From positions 1-34,016 of the forward strand of contig JABLXH010000013.1 in assembly GCA_013178155.1 (NCBI GenBank): 34,016 nt of DNA. The letters are read 5' to 3'. A program made the position numbers and the translations under genes. This DNA comes from Armatimonadota bacterium (GTDB lineage: Bacteria > Armatimonadota > Zipacnadia > Zipacnadales > UBA11051). Of the stretch, positions 9,001 to 16,714 are shown piece after piece. The notes below the pieces were generated by a model. That model saw only the letters and a list, made by a program, of their open reading frames with translations. It had not been told where the DNA came from and searched no databases. Within the stretch, counting starts at the first letter, position 1, and the number at the start of each line of letters is the position of its first letter.

Positions 9001-10381
9001 GGTGAGCAGTGAGCAAGCGACAGTCACTGAGGAGCAGGGCCGATGGCGGCTGCGCTGTCCCGCGGACCTGCAGCCAGGCCAGGAGATCAGACTGGAGGGA
9101 CGCATGCTGATCGGTCCGCCGGGCGCGGCTGCCGTGGTACGGACCAGCCGCACGGTGGCCGTGGTCGCGCCGCTGGAGGTGCGGCTGGCCAGCCAGGGCT
9201 TCGACCAGGAGACCGGCGCCGCACGCGTCCGGGTGAGCCTGCGCAACAACCGCCACCGTCCGGGAGAGATCCGGTTGGCGGTGCAGGCGCCGGAGGGTTG
9301 GCGCCCCGAACCCGGCGCTCCGCTGGAGGTCGCCGCGGGGGCGGTCGCCGTCGCGGATGTCGCCCTCACCCCGCAGGCGAAGGCCGAGGCTGGATCACTG
9401 GAGGTGTCGGTCCGCGCCACGATGGGCCAGGACGCGGCCCAGGACCGGATCGTGATGCTCTACCTGCCCCCTGAAGCCAACCTGCTGGCCAACCCGGGCT
9501 TTGAGAGCGGAACGGACGGCTGGTCGGTGCTCACCAAGGGCGAGATCGGCGCTGACCAGCAGATCCGGCGCAGCGGCCGTGCATCTCTGCTGATTAACAA
9601 CCCGGCACCCCTGCAGAGCCAGGTCTCGCAGAGCGTAACCCTGAACCAGGCCGCGCCCTGCGCCGTTCTGGTGCAGGCCGCCGCTCGCGGAGAGGATGTT
9701 ACCGGGGCGCCCGACAGCGGTTTCTCTCTCTATGTGGACATCTACTATACCGATGGCACGCCGCGCTATGGGATAACGCACGATTTCCAGACCGGTACCA
9801 CCGACTGGCAGCTCGGAGAGCTCTACATCGAACCCGAAAAGCCTATCCGCAACGTCAACGTGTACCTGCTGCTGCGGGGCAAGGCGGGCAAGGCCTGGTT
9901 TGATGATGTGTCAGTGGTCGAGGACCCGCGGCGCAAGGGCAATATCGCCGGGCTGGCCGATGTATCCGTGGACAGCAGCTACACGGGCTATGATGCCACG
10001 CCGATCACCGACGGCGTCATTGCGGGGGAGGGGCTGCACTGGACGAAGGAGGCCTGGGCGTCCGCCGACAAACCCGGGGAACACTTCGTGGTGTTTGCCT
10101 TCCCGGATGCGGTGACCATCGCCGCCGGAACGATCTACTGGTCACTCGACGCCGGTGTGCCGCACACATCACGCCGCCTCGAGTTCCAGGTCGGCGAGGG
10201 TGACCAGTGGCGGACCGTTGCCACCATCGAGGGCGCGGAGCCTGTGCCCCAGAGTGCCTTCAGGTTGGCCGAACCAGTCACCGGCCGGCTATTTCGGCTG
10301 CTGCAGCCCCGGGGCCAGGGACCGGCAGACCGTCCGGATTTGCTGTGGCTCCGTGAGGTGGAGCTCTACGCGCCCCGCTAG
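6032..10381 (+). CDS. Large secreted glycoside-hydrolase-like protein with NEW3, CBM4/9-like and discoidin domains
   Basis: This 1449-aa protein starts at the ATG at 6032, 7 nt after GGGAGG; it begins with a signal peptide (MRALFLASVTFTTLAVAV). The open frame further upstream overlaps the divergent gene and lacks these signals. A beta-sandwich (about 25-260) precedes a TIM-barrel-like region (about 265-590) with ELDGFYYDGLS near residue 410, TMMNGAIGS, and DVLGAETG near 490. This pattern recalls alpha-galactosidase-like/clan-D glycosidases, where a strand-end Asp is the nucleophile. A C-terminal sandwich follows (about 600-690), then a jelly-roll (about 740-870), a helical stretch, a NEW3-like Ig domain (about 1047-1146), a CBM4/9-like domain opening NLLANPGFESG (about 1150-1300) and an F5/8-type-C discoidin domain to the end. 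Polysaccharide degradation outside the cytoplasm is likely; the substrate is not predictable. I could not assign a CAZy family. Confidence 0.8.
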   Translation: MRALFLASVTFTTLAVAVQPVVAWDLTAGELTLTMDREARLTAMAVGGRAVPMSPSPFVALCDVESGQYVAARVTGGTPQAGLQLDFGSAGAQATLTAAAKGGALHFTCDLQGADLPARGMLLRFAVPVTATGWQWHDDMQTARKIEAGALYENVVPLRAFADLPEWADQPALRMGLASRNFCTVITGPVGLCLAVPLDSPRIFRTAYDAAAGRLELVYDFALTPDSRHPNRASFSFDLYACDPAWGLRGALQRYYALYPEAFTVHVREQGQWMAFNRLSEIDNANEFCFALQEGAPEPEYDDKIGVLSATYFTHAGMGANIPDYDPEQDPLPPYDVQVAAMEAAFKRTTGQDGIYERVGLWNAEGRLDVQKWSVYAHLIAQFTLDPELPYGEWTLRRAMTSLESIRQRGGELDGFYYDGLSTGVDYNPAHFRTADATVLWDPANRKPYLNNFFSSCKFAKAAAELLRPLGKITMMNGAIGSSYYVAPWLDVLGAETGLRIPREDFNYIRTIIHHKPFLTLLKGNYEQSIGRPEMELFMKRCLAYGVYPGFFDWPPSGLGPGGQYWNHAKYYERDRDIFRKYQPLCRQLALAGWEPTTRARSSNPSVFVERFGPKQGVLWFTLLNEEQRAQTTTLSIDLRPFGLKPAEVSVVDLVSGATVPLQTEGDGVKAELAIPADGVMALQLARPQDAAQWRVAMALETLDRGELMRRVDAEKPAVPTHWRPAGRVRRGAGGESDALVLETDDATESRVWQWVMLFQSDPAELKLRVRAAAENLPDGAATIRCQPAWVTSSYAHYEDVRFPLPGGTWDWRDLEFTISDPHALRAVQVFVNLGKAAAGARLSIASLSLTDAEGKEYVTDGRFRQWYEPIPPDLRPVVTQEMAGLRGILTDLASSRSPLDSDATHQALASAFGRCEQLRAAIRQAGAENGCRRVLRDLETIEGHLSAVTLSAYGLTLPVIGAPLAICPGDDVALSFAPPAVPGLTTRTEVSSEQATVTEEQGRWRLRCPADLQPGQEIRLEGRMLIGPPGAAAVVRTSRTVAVVAPLEVRLASQGFDQETGAARVRVSLRNNRHRPGEIRLAVQAPEGWRPEPGAPLEVAAGAVAVADVALTPQAKAEAGSLEVSVRATMGQDAAQDRIVMLYLPPEANLLANPGFESGTDGWSVLTKGEIGADQQIRRSGRASLLINNPAPLQSQVSQSVTLNQAAPCAVLVQAAARGEDVTGAPDSGFSLYVDIYYTDGTPRYGITHDFQTGTTDWQLGELYIEPEKPIRNVNVYLLLRGKAGKAWFDDVSVVEDPRRKGNIAGLADVSVDSSYTGYDATPITDGVIAGEGLHWTKEAWASADKPGEHFVVFAFPDAVTIAAGTIYWSLDAGVPHTSRRLEFQVGEGDQWRTVATIEGAEPVPQSAFRLAEPVTGRLFRLLQPRGQGPADRPDLLWLREVELYAPR

Positions 10382-10389
10382 CCCCATGC

Positions 10390-12477
10390 TCACGGCGCTT
10401 CGTGGGTCCGCAGGTAGTTCTCCACAAAGCCGATGGCCTCGACCTGTCGGGCAACCCGGGTCCTGGTCAGGGCCGTGGTGGCTGCCTGCTTGGCCGCCCT
10501 CAGGTGATCATGCAGGACCGACAGGAGCTGCGGCGGGAACTTGTCGCTTGTGGGCACGTTGTTGTAGCTGCCCCAGTGGACGGGTGTCTCGTAGGTGAAG
10601 TCTTCCAGCGCGCGGTAATAGGCCAGCATAGGTTCAGCGGCTTCCTGGTAATAGGCCTGGAAAAACTCTCTCTCCTGTGCCTCCCAGGACGAAGCGGGGG
10701 CCCACAGCGACCGCGCCATCACCCAGTAAGCCCAGGGACTGTAAAGCCATCCCTCGCCACTGCCCGAACCTTCGGTGCTGTATGCGGTGATGCCTTGCTC
10801 GACCAGCCAGCGCAACTCGCTGTTGATCGCCCGGCAGTAGGGTAGCGGCAGCTTCTGCACTCGCATCTGGTCGAAAACGTAGTCGTAGATGCCGACATGC
10901 GCGCACTTGCGCGTCCATTCCTCCAGGCGGCGCTTCATCTCCGCGTTCTCGGCGCACTCGTTGACCCCGTGACTGCTGCACCCGTACTGGCAGACATCCA
11001 CCAGCAAGTTATCGGGCAGGCGCTCCAGGCGACGTGGCGGCTGGTCGAAGTTGGAGTAGGCGATGGTCACCACCTTACGCCCCGGCAACTCGCGGGCCAC
11101 CCGGCGACAGACGGTGTCCATGAAGGTGAAAAAGCGGTCAGAGACATTGCGCGAGTGTCGTCCGTCGGAGTACATTTCCTGTTCGACCGGTTCGTCCAGC
11201 GCCTGGCAGTCTGGGCACTCGCACCATACGCCGCCGTCGTTGGGGCACAGGGGGAAGACGTCACCCGGCCGCGCCCGCAGCGTCTCCACCACCCGCTGGC
11301 TAACGTAATCAAGGGTCTCCGGCGAGGTGGTGCAGAACTGCAGCCCGCCGCCAGGCACCGCGTCGTAGGGCACTCGCTTCCCGTCCACCATGGGGAACAT
11401 CCCGGGGTGCTTAGTGAACAGGGACGCCGGCAGCACGCGGGAGAAGGAGTGCGGATAGTATCCGTACAGATAGCTCCCCCGCTCGGGGAGCCGCCCGAGA
11501 TAGCGGTCCAGCTTGCCGAACCACCAGTCGCTCTGGCCGACGAAGTTGAGGCGGTTGCGGACCGTCCAAAGCACCCAGCCCCGCGGCATGCCAGAGAACT
11601 GCCAGCCGTTGAGGTGCCGCCACGCGAAGGCGGGCTTCGCCGCCAGCGGCAGGTAGCTCAGGTCCAGCGCCGCACCGCGCGGAATGTACTCACCCTCGGG
11701 CGTCGGGTCCAGCCACTTCACGCCGAGCCGGTCGAGGACTTCATAGCAGCCATATAGCAGCCCCCTCGGCGAGGCACCAACCACCCTGACGAAGTGCCCC
11801 GCCCGGGTGATGACATACCCCTCCTCGCCAAGCGTCTCCAGTTGCTGGAGCTCCTCGGCCGTGGGCCGGGGGTTGAGGGCGATGATAAGCTCAGCGTCTA
11901 CCACGCCACCCGCTCTGACCGCCGGGAAGCGACCCGTCGCCTCACCGAGATAGTAACGCAGTTCCTCCGCAGCCCATACGGCTTGCGGGCTCGGTGGGTC
12001 AGGCAGGAGGATGACGGTCCCCTTGTCGAGGGACGCCGGGTCGGGGCTCCCATACAGCTCCACCTCAGCCAGAGCCCACGGATACCCCGCCGAGGCGGTC
12101 AACTGCAGGCGGCAAAGGCGGCCCACGATCGGGTTGAAGCGCAGGTCGAGGTCGGGTTCGTGCAGCGTCTCGGTGGCAGCAACGGGTCGCAGAGCCGTCA
12201 GGTCATCGCCTACCTGCACCTCGATCGCCCGTGCGAACCCCGACAGGTTGGCCCCGGCATGCAGGACGACGCGGTGCAGAAGCAGCGGCCTCCCGAAGTC
12301 AAGCGTCAGGCTCAGGTCAGGACTCTGTGGCTCGGCGCTCTGCCAGGCGGTGGAGCGGTCGCCGTCGAACACCGCGGCGGCTGCGGCCGGGTCTGCGGTC
12401 CAGCCCACGGGCTGCAACCGGTCCGCCCATCCCGCAGCGGCCAGCGTCAGAGCAAGCAGGACAGCCGGTCCTCTCAT
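10390..12477 (-). CDS. Secreted DUF4838 glycosidase-like protein with N-terminal discoidin domain
   Basis: This 695-aa protein has a signal peptide (MRGPAVLLALTLAAAGWA). Residues about 20-145 form an F5/8-type-C discoidin domain (FDGDRSTAWQS, ending LAEVELYGS). Residues about 150-260 resemble the GH67/GH20 N-terminal domain (AAEELRYYLGEATG, GLLYGCYEVLDRLGVKWLDPTPEGEYIP). The rest matches DUF4838, including its Cys-rich signature CPNDGGVWCECPDC around residues 405-420. DUF4838 proteins are thought to be TIM-barrel glycosidases related to alpha-glucuronidases and hexosaminidases; the activity is not established for most. Its ATG overlaps the stop of the upstream gene (ATGA at 12474-12477), implying translational coupling. 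It converges with the 1449-aa gene, only 8 bp separating their stops, and I see no terminator between them. Confidence 0.88.
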   Translation of the reverse strand: MRGPAVLLALTLAAAGWADRLQPVGWTADPAAAAAVFDGDRSTAWQSAEPQSPDLSLTLDFGRPLLLHRVVLHAGANLSGFARAIEVQVGDDLTALRPVAATETLHEPDLDLRFNPIVGRLCRLQLTASAGYPWALAEVELYGSPDPASLDKGTVILLPDPPSPQAVWAAEELRYYLGEATGRFPAVRAGGVVDAELIIALNPRPTAEELQQLETLGEEGYVITRAGHFVRVVGASPRGLLYGCYEVLDRLGVKWLDPTPEGEYIPRGAALDLSYLPLAAKPAFAWRHLNGWQFSGMPRGWVLWTVRNRLNFVGQSDWWFGKLDRYLGRLPERGSYLYGYYPHSFSRVLPASLFTKHPGMFPMVDGKRVPYDAVPGGGLQFCTTSPETLDYVSQRVVETLRARPGDVFPLCPNDGGVWCECPDCQALDEPVEQEMYSDGRHSRNVSDRFFTFMDTVCRRVARELPGRKVVTIAYSNFDQPPRRLERLPDNLLVDVCQYGCSSHGVNECAENAEMKRRLEEWTRKCAHVGIYDYVFDQMRVQKLPLPYCRAINSELRWLVEQGITAYSTEGSGSGEGWLYSPWAYWVMARSLWAPASSWEAQEREFFQAYYQEAAEPMLAYYRALEDFTYETPVHWGSYNNVPTSDKFPPQLLSVLHDHLRAAKQAATTALTRTRVARQVEAIGFVENYLRTHEAP

Positions 12478-13508
12478 TGGTCCCCACCTCCACTCTCGCC
12501 CAGGCTGTACAGCTCAAAGGCCCGCATCAGAACCCGCTGCTGGCCCAGGACCGAGTAGATGGTGAAGCGCACCCGTGTGGTGGTGACCGGCGCGAAGCGG
12601 TAGATCGGCTCCGGCTGCAGGTTGCGACGTTCCTCGTAGAGCAATCGCCAGCGCACGCCGTCCCAGTACTCCAGCCCGTACCACAGGCCCCGGTTCTCGC
12701 CCAGCCACAGGATACGGTTGGTGTCGAGGGTGACAGGCTGCTTCCAGGCCAAGATCAGGGCGTGCGGCGGTGGCGTGCCTCCCGCCCAGTATTCGTTGTC
12801 GGGGTCTCCGTCAAGAGCAATCTGGGCCGAATAGGCACGGCTACCGTCAATGCCCGTCGCAAACTCCTCACTGGCGGCATAGGTCATCGCCTCGCCCACC
12901 AGGGCGAGGTTCGGCGCAGTCTTCATGCGTTCGGCCAGACTGGCTGCCTCGCTCGGGGGCACAGCGGTCGAAGGCATGAGGACGCCCCGTCCTTCGGCGT
13001 CAGTCACTTCTACGTCTCCCGGTGCGGTGAGGCGCAAGGCATCCACATGCACATAGCCGTTGCCGGTGAGCGGGCGGATGGTCAGCGTCTGCACCTGCCC
13101 CGTGCCGTTGGTGCTGAAGGAGTGCGATGTGGGGCCATCAGGGCTACCCTGGGCGCTGAACCGCCCCAACTCCACGCCGTCCAGCAGTGCCGCCGCCTCC
13201 GGGCAGCCGAACTGCGATAGCCACACCCCCACCTCGATGGTCAGTGCCCCTTCGGCGCGGAAATGTACCGTGCAGGCGTCGTTGCTGCCATACCACTGTT
13301 TGCCGACGTCGTGGGCGCCCAGCAGCAGGTTGTCGGTATCGCCGAGGAGGCCCTCATCCAGGCCGCCGGGCGCGCCCTCGCGCAATGAGGGCTTGGTCGG
13401 GTTGTCGCAGGTCACGCTGAAGGGGTCGTTCATGGTGAGAACGACCTGATCGGCGTGCGCCAGTACCGGGGCAACAAGCACTGCCAGGAGGAGATGCCGC
13501 ATGGTCAC
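12474..13508 (-). CDS. Secreted discoidin (F5/8 type C)-containing protein, function unknown
   Basis: This 344-aa protein has a signal peptide (MTMRHLLLAVLVAPVLAHA). The GTG at 13508 is preferred because AAGGG lies 6 nt upstream; the ATG two codons later (13502) would have a 12-nt spacing. Both give a signal peptide. An N-terminal sandwich (about 20-165; TIEVGVWLSQFGCPEAAALLDG, VHVDALRL) resembles NPCBM-like or cellulose-binding sandwich domains. The C-terminal half (about 190-335; ALDGDPDNEYWAG, LILAWKQPVTLDTNRI, MRAFELYSLGE) is an F5/8C-type domain. No catalytic motif is visible, so it is likely an accessory glycan-binding protein for the coupled DUF4838 protein. The last four bases of the gene overlap the DUF4838 start codon. 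Confidence 0.72.
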   Translation of the reverse strand: MTMRHLLLAVLVAPVLAHADQVVLTMNDPFSVTCDNPTKPSLREGAPGGLDEGLLGDTDNLLLGAHDVGKQWYGSNDACTVHFRAEGALTIEVGVWLSQFGCPEAAALLDGVELGRFSAQGSPDGPTSHSFSTNGTGQVQTLTIRPLTGNGYVHVDALRLTAPGDVEVTDAEGRGVLMPSTAVPPSEAASLAERMKTAPNLALVGEAMTYAASEEFATGIDGSRAYSAQIALDGDPDNEYWAGGTPPPHALILAWKQPVTLDTNRILWLGENRGLWYGLEYWDGVRWRLLYEERRNLQPEPIYRFAPVTTTRVRFTIYSVLGQQRVLMRAFELYSLGESGGGDQ

Positions 13509-13531
13509 AGATTACCCTTGCAGGTCGCCGG

Positions 13532-14617
13532 TCACACCTGCCCCAGCCATCGCGACAGGAAGCGCAGGCCGGACTCGACCCGTATCTCGTGCCCGGCCTC
13601 GTGCAGGTCCAGCTCCATCCGCTCGGGCTCAAGCCCCAGGCGCACATAGTGCTGCTGGGCCAGATCGAACTCTTCCTGCACGAAGGGCCACCAGGCGATG
13701 CCGTCGGCCTTGCCGGTCTGCGACATGAAGGGCCGCGGGCAGATGAGCGACACCAGGTCGCTGTCAGAGAACTCCCGCAGCCAGCCGGGGATGAAGATGT
13801 GGTTCTCATTGACCGAGAGGAAGCAACTGTAACGGGGATCGTCGATCGCCATCTTCTTGACGCGGTGGTTGAACCAAGCCGTGCAGATGCCCACCCGGAT
13901 ACGCGCCTCCAGCGGCATGGTGAAGATCGTATAGGCCCCCCCAAGGCTAATGCCCCACATGGCGACGCGAGCCATGTCCAGCTCACCGCGGGTAGCGCAG
14001 TAGTCCAGCAGGCGGCTGATCTTGGCGATCTCCAGACCCCACAATGTCTTGCCCAGCAGGAGACACAACCGCGTCAGCCGCTCACGCGGCGCAGCCTCGG
14101 TCACATTGCACGGCGCGAGCACCGCGTAGCCCGCTTCGGCCAGCCGTTGGCCGTAGGAGTGGTAGAGGTCCTGGTCGTCACCAAAGCCAAAGACGCGCTC
14201 CGGGGAGCTGCCGATGCCATGCTGGGCGATGACCAGCGGATATGGCGGCGTCCCGGATTTGGGCAGGGCCAGCACCCCTCGCCCCCGCAGACTGCCATAG
14301 AGCTTCAGGGTAACCCACTCGGCGCGGAAATGCTCGTTCTCGGCGAAGGGCTCGGTCATCGGCGCCATGTCGGGTACGGGATCACCGAAGTCGCCGACGG
14401 CCTCCAGCCACCGCCGCCGGTTGCCCGCCACCGAGGCCTCATAGGCCTCAAGGGACGAGTAGTCACGCTGCCAGTAGTGCTCCGCACGCCGGGGGTACTG
14501 CTCGCAGAGCCACCGCAGGTAGTCCTCGGTCTCCTTACGCATGAGCCCCTGCCGATCCCCCTGTCCCCGGGCGACCAGGCCGGGCAGCGCGTCGAAGGCG
14601 TTCTCATAGAAGCTCAT
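13532..14617 (-). CDS. Alpha/beta hydrolase, acetyl-esterase-like
   Basis: This 361-aa protein starts at the ATG at 14617, 7 nt after GGGAGG; the 25 codons upstream (GTG-initiated frame) overlap a terminator hairpin and look non-coding. It has no signal peptide, so it is probably cytoplasmic. The nucleophile elbow G-I-S-L-G-G puts Ser224 as the catalytic serine, with AQHGIGSS (about 131-138) as the oxyanion-side loop. His343 (EAGHEI) and an Asp in the GKAD loop (305) are candidate triad partners. The fold matches DLH/acetyl-xylan-esterase-like hydrolases such as abhydrolase_7. It is 23 bp upstream of the discoidin gene and so probably heads a three-gene operon. Removing acyl groups from oligosaccharides is a reasonable inference; the substrate is unknown. 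Confidence 0.8.
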   Translation of the reverse strand: MSFYENAFDALPGLVARGQGDRQGLMRKETEDYLRWLCEQYPRRAEHYWQRDYSSLEAYEASVAGNRRRWLEAVGDFGDPVPDMAPMTEPFAENEHFRAEWVTLKLYGSLRGRGVLALPKSGTPPYPLVIAQHGIGSSPERVFGFGDDQDLYHSYGQRLAEAGYAVLAPCNVTEAAPRERLTRLCLLLGKTLWGLEIAKISRLLDYCATRGELDMARVAMWGISLGGAYTIFTMPLEARIRVGICTAWFNHRVKKMAIDDPRYSCFLSVNENHIFIPGWLREFSDSDLVSLICPRPFMSQTGKADGIAWWPFVQEEFDLAQQHYVRLGLEPERMELDLHEAGHEIRVESGLRFLSRWLGQV

Positions 14618-14692
14618 GGTGACCTCCCCGACGAACCTGTCTGCGCCATAGCTTCCGCACCCGTACCCCGCGCCCCTTCCCGGAACCGACAC

Positions 14693-14728
14693 AGCAACAG
14701 ACCGCCCGCACGCGGGCGGTCTGTTGCT
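14693..14728 (-). terminator. Strong 17-bp hairpin downstream of the PEP-CTERM-like gene
   Basis: Arms agcaacagaccgcccgc (14693-14709) and gcgggcggtctgttgct (14712-14728) are perfectly complementary, with only ac between them (an effective 4-6-nt loop). The hairpin lies 20 nt after the stop of the minus-strand gene ending at 14749 and upstream of the next minus-strand gene, so it most likely separates the two transcripts. A clear U tract is lacking. Confidence 0.65.
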
Positions 14729-14748
14729 TCACCGCTTGGCCTGGCTAT

Positions 14749-15372
14749 CTATACGCACCTCCTTCGCCGCATCACAAGCGCCGCAAGCCCACTGCAGATC
14801 AGCAGCGCCCACGTGGAGAGTTCGGGGGTGACCCCGATGCTGGCGTCGATTGAGATCGAGTACGGAAGCGTATCACTCCAGGAGTCCTGCCCCAGGTCCT
14901 CGGGCGAATACGCGAACTCAGCCGTGAACTCCCCCCGTTGCAGTTCGCCCGGGCCCACATCGAACCTGTGCTCGCTAGCGACCTGGGGGAGCTCGACCGC
15001 AAACAGCTCCCCCTCATAGCAGTGACCAGCGCCAATCTCGATCACGTCATCGCCGTACCAGGTGAGCCAGCCGTGCGGCCGTGAAGTGCTGGTGGAGGAC
15101 CACATGACGTGCCTGAGACGGGCCCAGACGGTGACGTCGAGACCGTTACAAATCTTCACGCTTCCGCCGGCCGCCGGGGAGGCGATCCACCCATTGTACG
15201 CGGGCTCGTACTTGTACGGCAGCACGATGTTGCCTTCCTCTGCCGTGCCACTAGCGAGGCCAGCGTAGCAGGTGACATCGAAGGTCAATGCAGATGGGTC
15301 CTGTGCAAGAGCAACGGTGCTCAGCAGCCCACCTGCGGCAAACATCACAATCCGGAGCGCTGTCTTGTCCAC
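14749..15372 (-). CDS. Exported PEP-CTERM-type sorted protein, function unknown
   Basis: This 207-aa protein starts at a GTG (15372) with GGAGG 6 nt upstream; an upstream ATG frame (15531) runs through a strong hairpin and is unlikely to be translated. A signal peptide (VDKTALRIVMFAAGGLLSTV, then ALAQ) precedes a beta-rich body with acidic patches. The last 26 residues (182-207) are a sorting tail: TPELSTWA, a hydrophobic helix (LLICSGLAALVM) and the basic end RRRRCV. This matches PEP-CTERM architecture, except that the signature reads PEL instead of PEP. Such proteins are processed by exosortase and often end up in the envelope or extracellular matrix. No exosortase gene is in the window. 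The ligand or role is unknown. Confidence 0.72.
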   Translation of the reverse strand: MDKTALRIVMFAAGGLLSTVALAQDPSALTFDVTCYAGLASGTAEEGNIVLPYKYEPAYNGWIASPAAGGSVKICNGLDVTVWARLRHVMWSSTSTSRPHGWLTWYGDDVIEIGAGHCYEGELFAVELPQVASEHRFDVGPGELQRGEFTAEFAYSPEDLGQDSWSDTLPYSISIDASIGVTPELSTWALLICSGLAALVMRRRRCV

Positions 15373-15670
15373 CTTAGTCCTCCACCGCCTGACCACGCCG
15401 CCGTCCGCCCCAGGCAAAGCGGCCGTGCCTTGCAGCTTCTTCACGCTGCAGCGGCACGGCCCAAGAGGGTGCTCTGATTGTGAATCCGGTGAAACAGAAA
15501 ACCCAAGACCAGCCCTCCTGGGCCTGCTCACAACCGGATGTCCGGCCTCTCATCCCTACGCATCAGGGACGACTGGCCCTGTCATCTTTCTTGATTTCGG
15601 ACTCCGATGGCCACCTCCTGCTGCCAATATCGAAACTTTTCTGGAACTGATCGTGTCTGTGCGTAGACCG
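15373..15670. other. 298-bp intergenic region upstream of the PEP-CTERM-like gene
   Basis: It lies between two minus-strand genes: downstream of the URO-D gene (stop at 15671) and upstream of the PEP-CTERM-like gene (start at 15372). It must contain the leader and probably the promoter of the latter. Its only clear structure is the hairpin at 15421-15461. I recognised no riboswitch consensus and no acceptable sigma-54 site (a GG/GC pair near 15421 has the wrong spacing). Confidence 0.5.
15421..15461 (-). promoter_or_regulatory. Interrupted inverted repeat in the PEP-CTERM gene leader (terminator or attenuator-like hairpin)
   Basis: Outer arms ggccgtgcc (15421-15429) and ggcacggcc (15453-15461) pair over 9 bp. 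Inner arms tgcagc (15431-15436) and gctgca (15445-15450) add 6 bp, with a small internal mismatch and an 8-nt loop (ttcttcac). On the minus strand it lies about 50-90 nt before the GTG start. It could terminate transcription arriving from the URO-D gene or act as a 5'-UTR element; position alone does not decide. Confidence 0.5.
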
Positions 15671-16714
15671 CTACCGCCATGTCAGCGGGTACTGTCCGTA
15701 CTCGTAGAAGGCCTCGTAGAGTGCCTCGATGTTCTCGAAGGGGACTTCCTGGCCGATCTCGCCGTGCAGCATGACGCCGCCAGCGTCGGTGCTGAAGGCC
15801 TCCATGGCCTCCTTGACCGCCTCGCGCACCTGGTCGGGCGTACCGAAGGGGATGACCCACTGGCGGTCGATGTCGGTGCGGATGCAGCAGCGGCCGCGCA
15901 CGATCTCCCCCACGCGCTTGGTGCCCATGCAGGGGTGCTGCGGGTTAAGCAGCGTGACTCCGATCTCGATGAGGTCCTCGATGATGTCCAGGATGTAGCC
16001 GTCAGAGTGGAACCACACCTCGATGCCGTTCTCGCGCGCGGGGGCCATCATCCTGGCGTAGCGGGGCTTGAAGAAGCGCCGCCACATCTCGGGGTTGATG
16101 AGCAGGCGCTCCTGTTCACCCCAGTCATCGCCGAAGCAGATGCAGTCCACGCCCGCCGCTACGTGGCGTTCGATGGTGTGCAGGTTGTACTCGACCATGC
16201 GGTCGGCCAGCTCATGGACACCCTCGTTGTCCTCAGCCAGGTCCAGGTAGAAGTTGGCGTTGCCCCGCAGGTGCTGCATGTGCTGGAAAAAGCCGCCTCC
16301 GCTGCCGCGCACGAACTCCCCGGCGGCCTTGCGCGCCGGCACCGAGGCGGCGAACTCCTCGTAGCTGCTCTCGGGCGGCAGCGGCGGAAACTCGTAGGTC
16401 CTCCAGGCATCCCAGTCGGGGATGGCGGGAATGTGCACCTCCCCCGACGTGTACCCCCTCATTCGCCGCCACGTGGTGCCCCAGGCATCCACCCATTCCA
16501 CAATGTCCTCCGCCGTCTCCGTTTCCCCCAGGGAATAGCCCGCGGCATTGGCCACGATGTTCTCGTTGCCGAAGTCATCGGGGTACTTCTCAACCAGGTC
16601 CAGGAGCTTCTGCCCATGGCGCCAGATGGCTCCTGGGAAGCAGTAATGGTGAATGGGTGCACGGTCCGGGCCTTCAAAGCGGATCGCGGCGAGAATGCGT
16701 TCGCGCGGGGTCAT
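15671..16714 (-). CDS. Uroporphyrinogen-decarboxylase-superfamily protein (methyltransferase-like)
   Basis: This 347-aa protein begins MTPRERILAAIRFEGPDRAPIH, the standard opening of URO-D-like methyltransferases (MtaA/MtbA relatives), and has AGGAG about 9 nt before the ATG. The TIM-barrel landmarks are CICFGDDWGEQ (DDxG motif) and EVWFHSDGYI. The latter sits where corrinoid methyltransferases carry the HxCG zinc site; here the Cys position is an Asp, so the metal site would be altered. The late segment CCIRTDID and VMLHGEIG completes the fold. HemE itself is unlikely because the sequence lacks HemE's usual motifs and there is no haem-gene context. The family is common in Armatimonadota, Planctomycetota and Lentisphaerota, often with MttB-type genes. 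The reaction is unproven; methyl transfer is inference. It is divergent from a second, distant URO-D-like gene. Confidence 0.8.
   Translation of the reverse strand: MTPRERILAAIRFEGPDRAPIHHYCFPGAIWRHGQKLLDLVEKYPDDFGNENIVANAAGYSLGETETAEDIVEWVDAWGTTWRRMRGYTSGEVHIPAIPDWDAWRTYEFPPLPPESSYEEFAASVPARKAAGEFVRGSGGGFFQHMQHLRGNANFYLDLAEDNEGVHELADRMVEYNLHTIERHVAAGVDCICFGDDWGEQERLLINPEMWRRFFKPRYARMMAPARENGIEVWFHSDGYILDIIEDLIEIGVTLLNPQHPCMGTKRVGEIVRGRCCIRTDIDRQWVIPFGTPDQVREAVKEAMEAFSTDAGGVMLHGEIGQEVPFENIEALYEAFYEYGQYPLTWR

Noticed and set aside
15419-15434. A sigma-54 promoter near the PEP-CTERM leader
   Set aside because: The GG and GC elements on the plus strand are 9 rather than 10 nt apart, and the orientation is away from the PEP-CTERM gene.
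15671-16714. Calling this gene hemE
   Set aside because: It has superfamily fold motifs but not the usual HemE signatures, and no haem-biosynthesis genes are nearby. A second URO-D-like gene lies next to it, as in methyltransferase-type loci.
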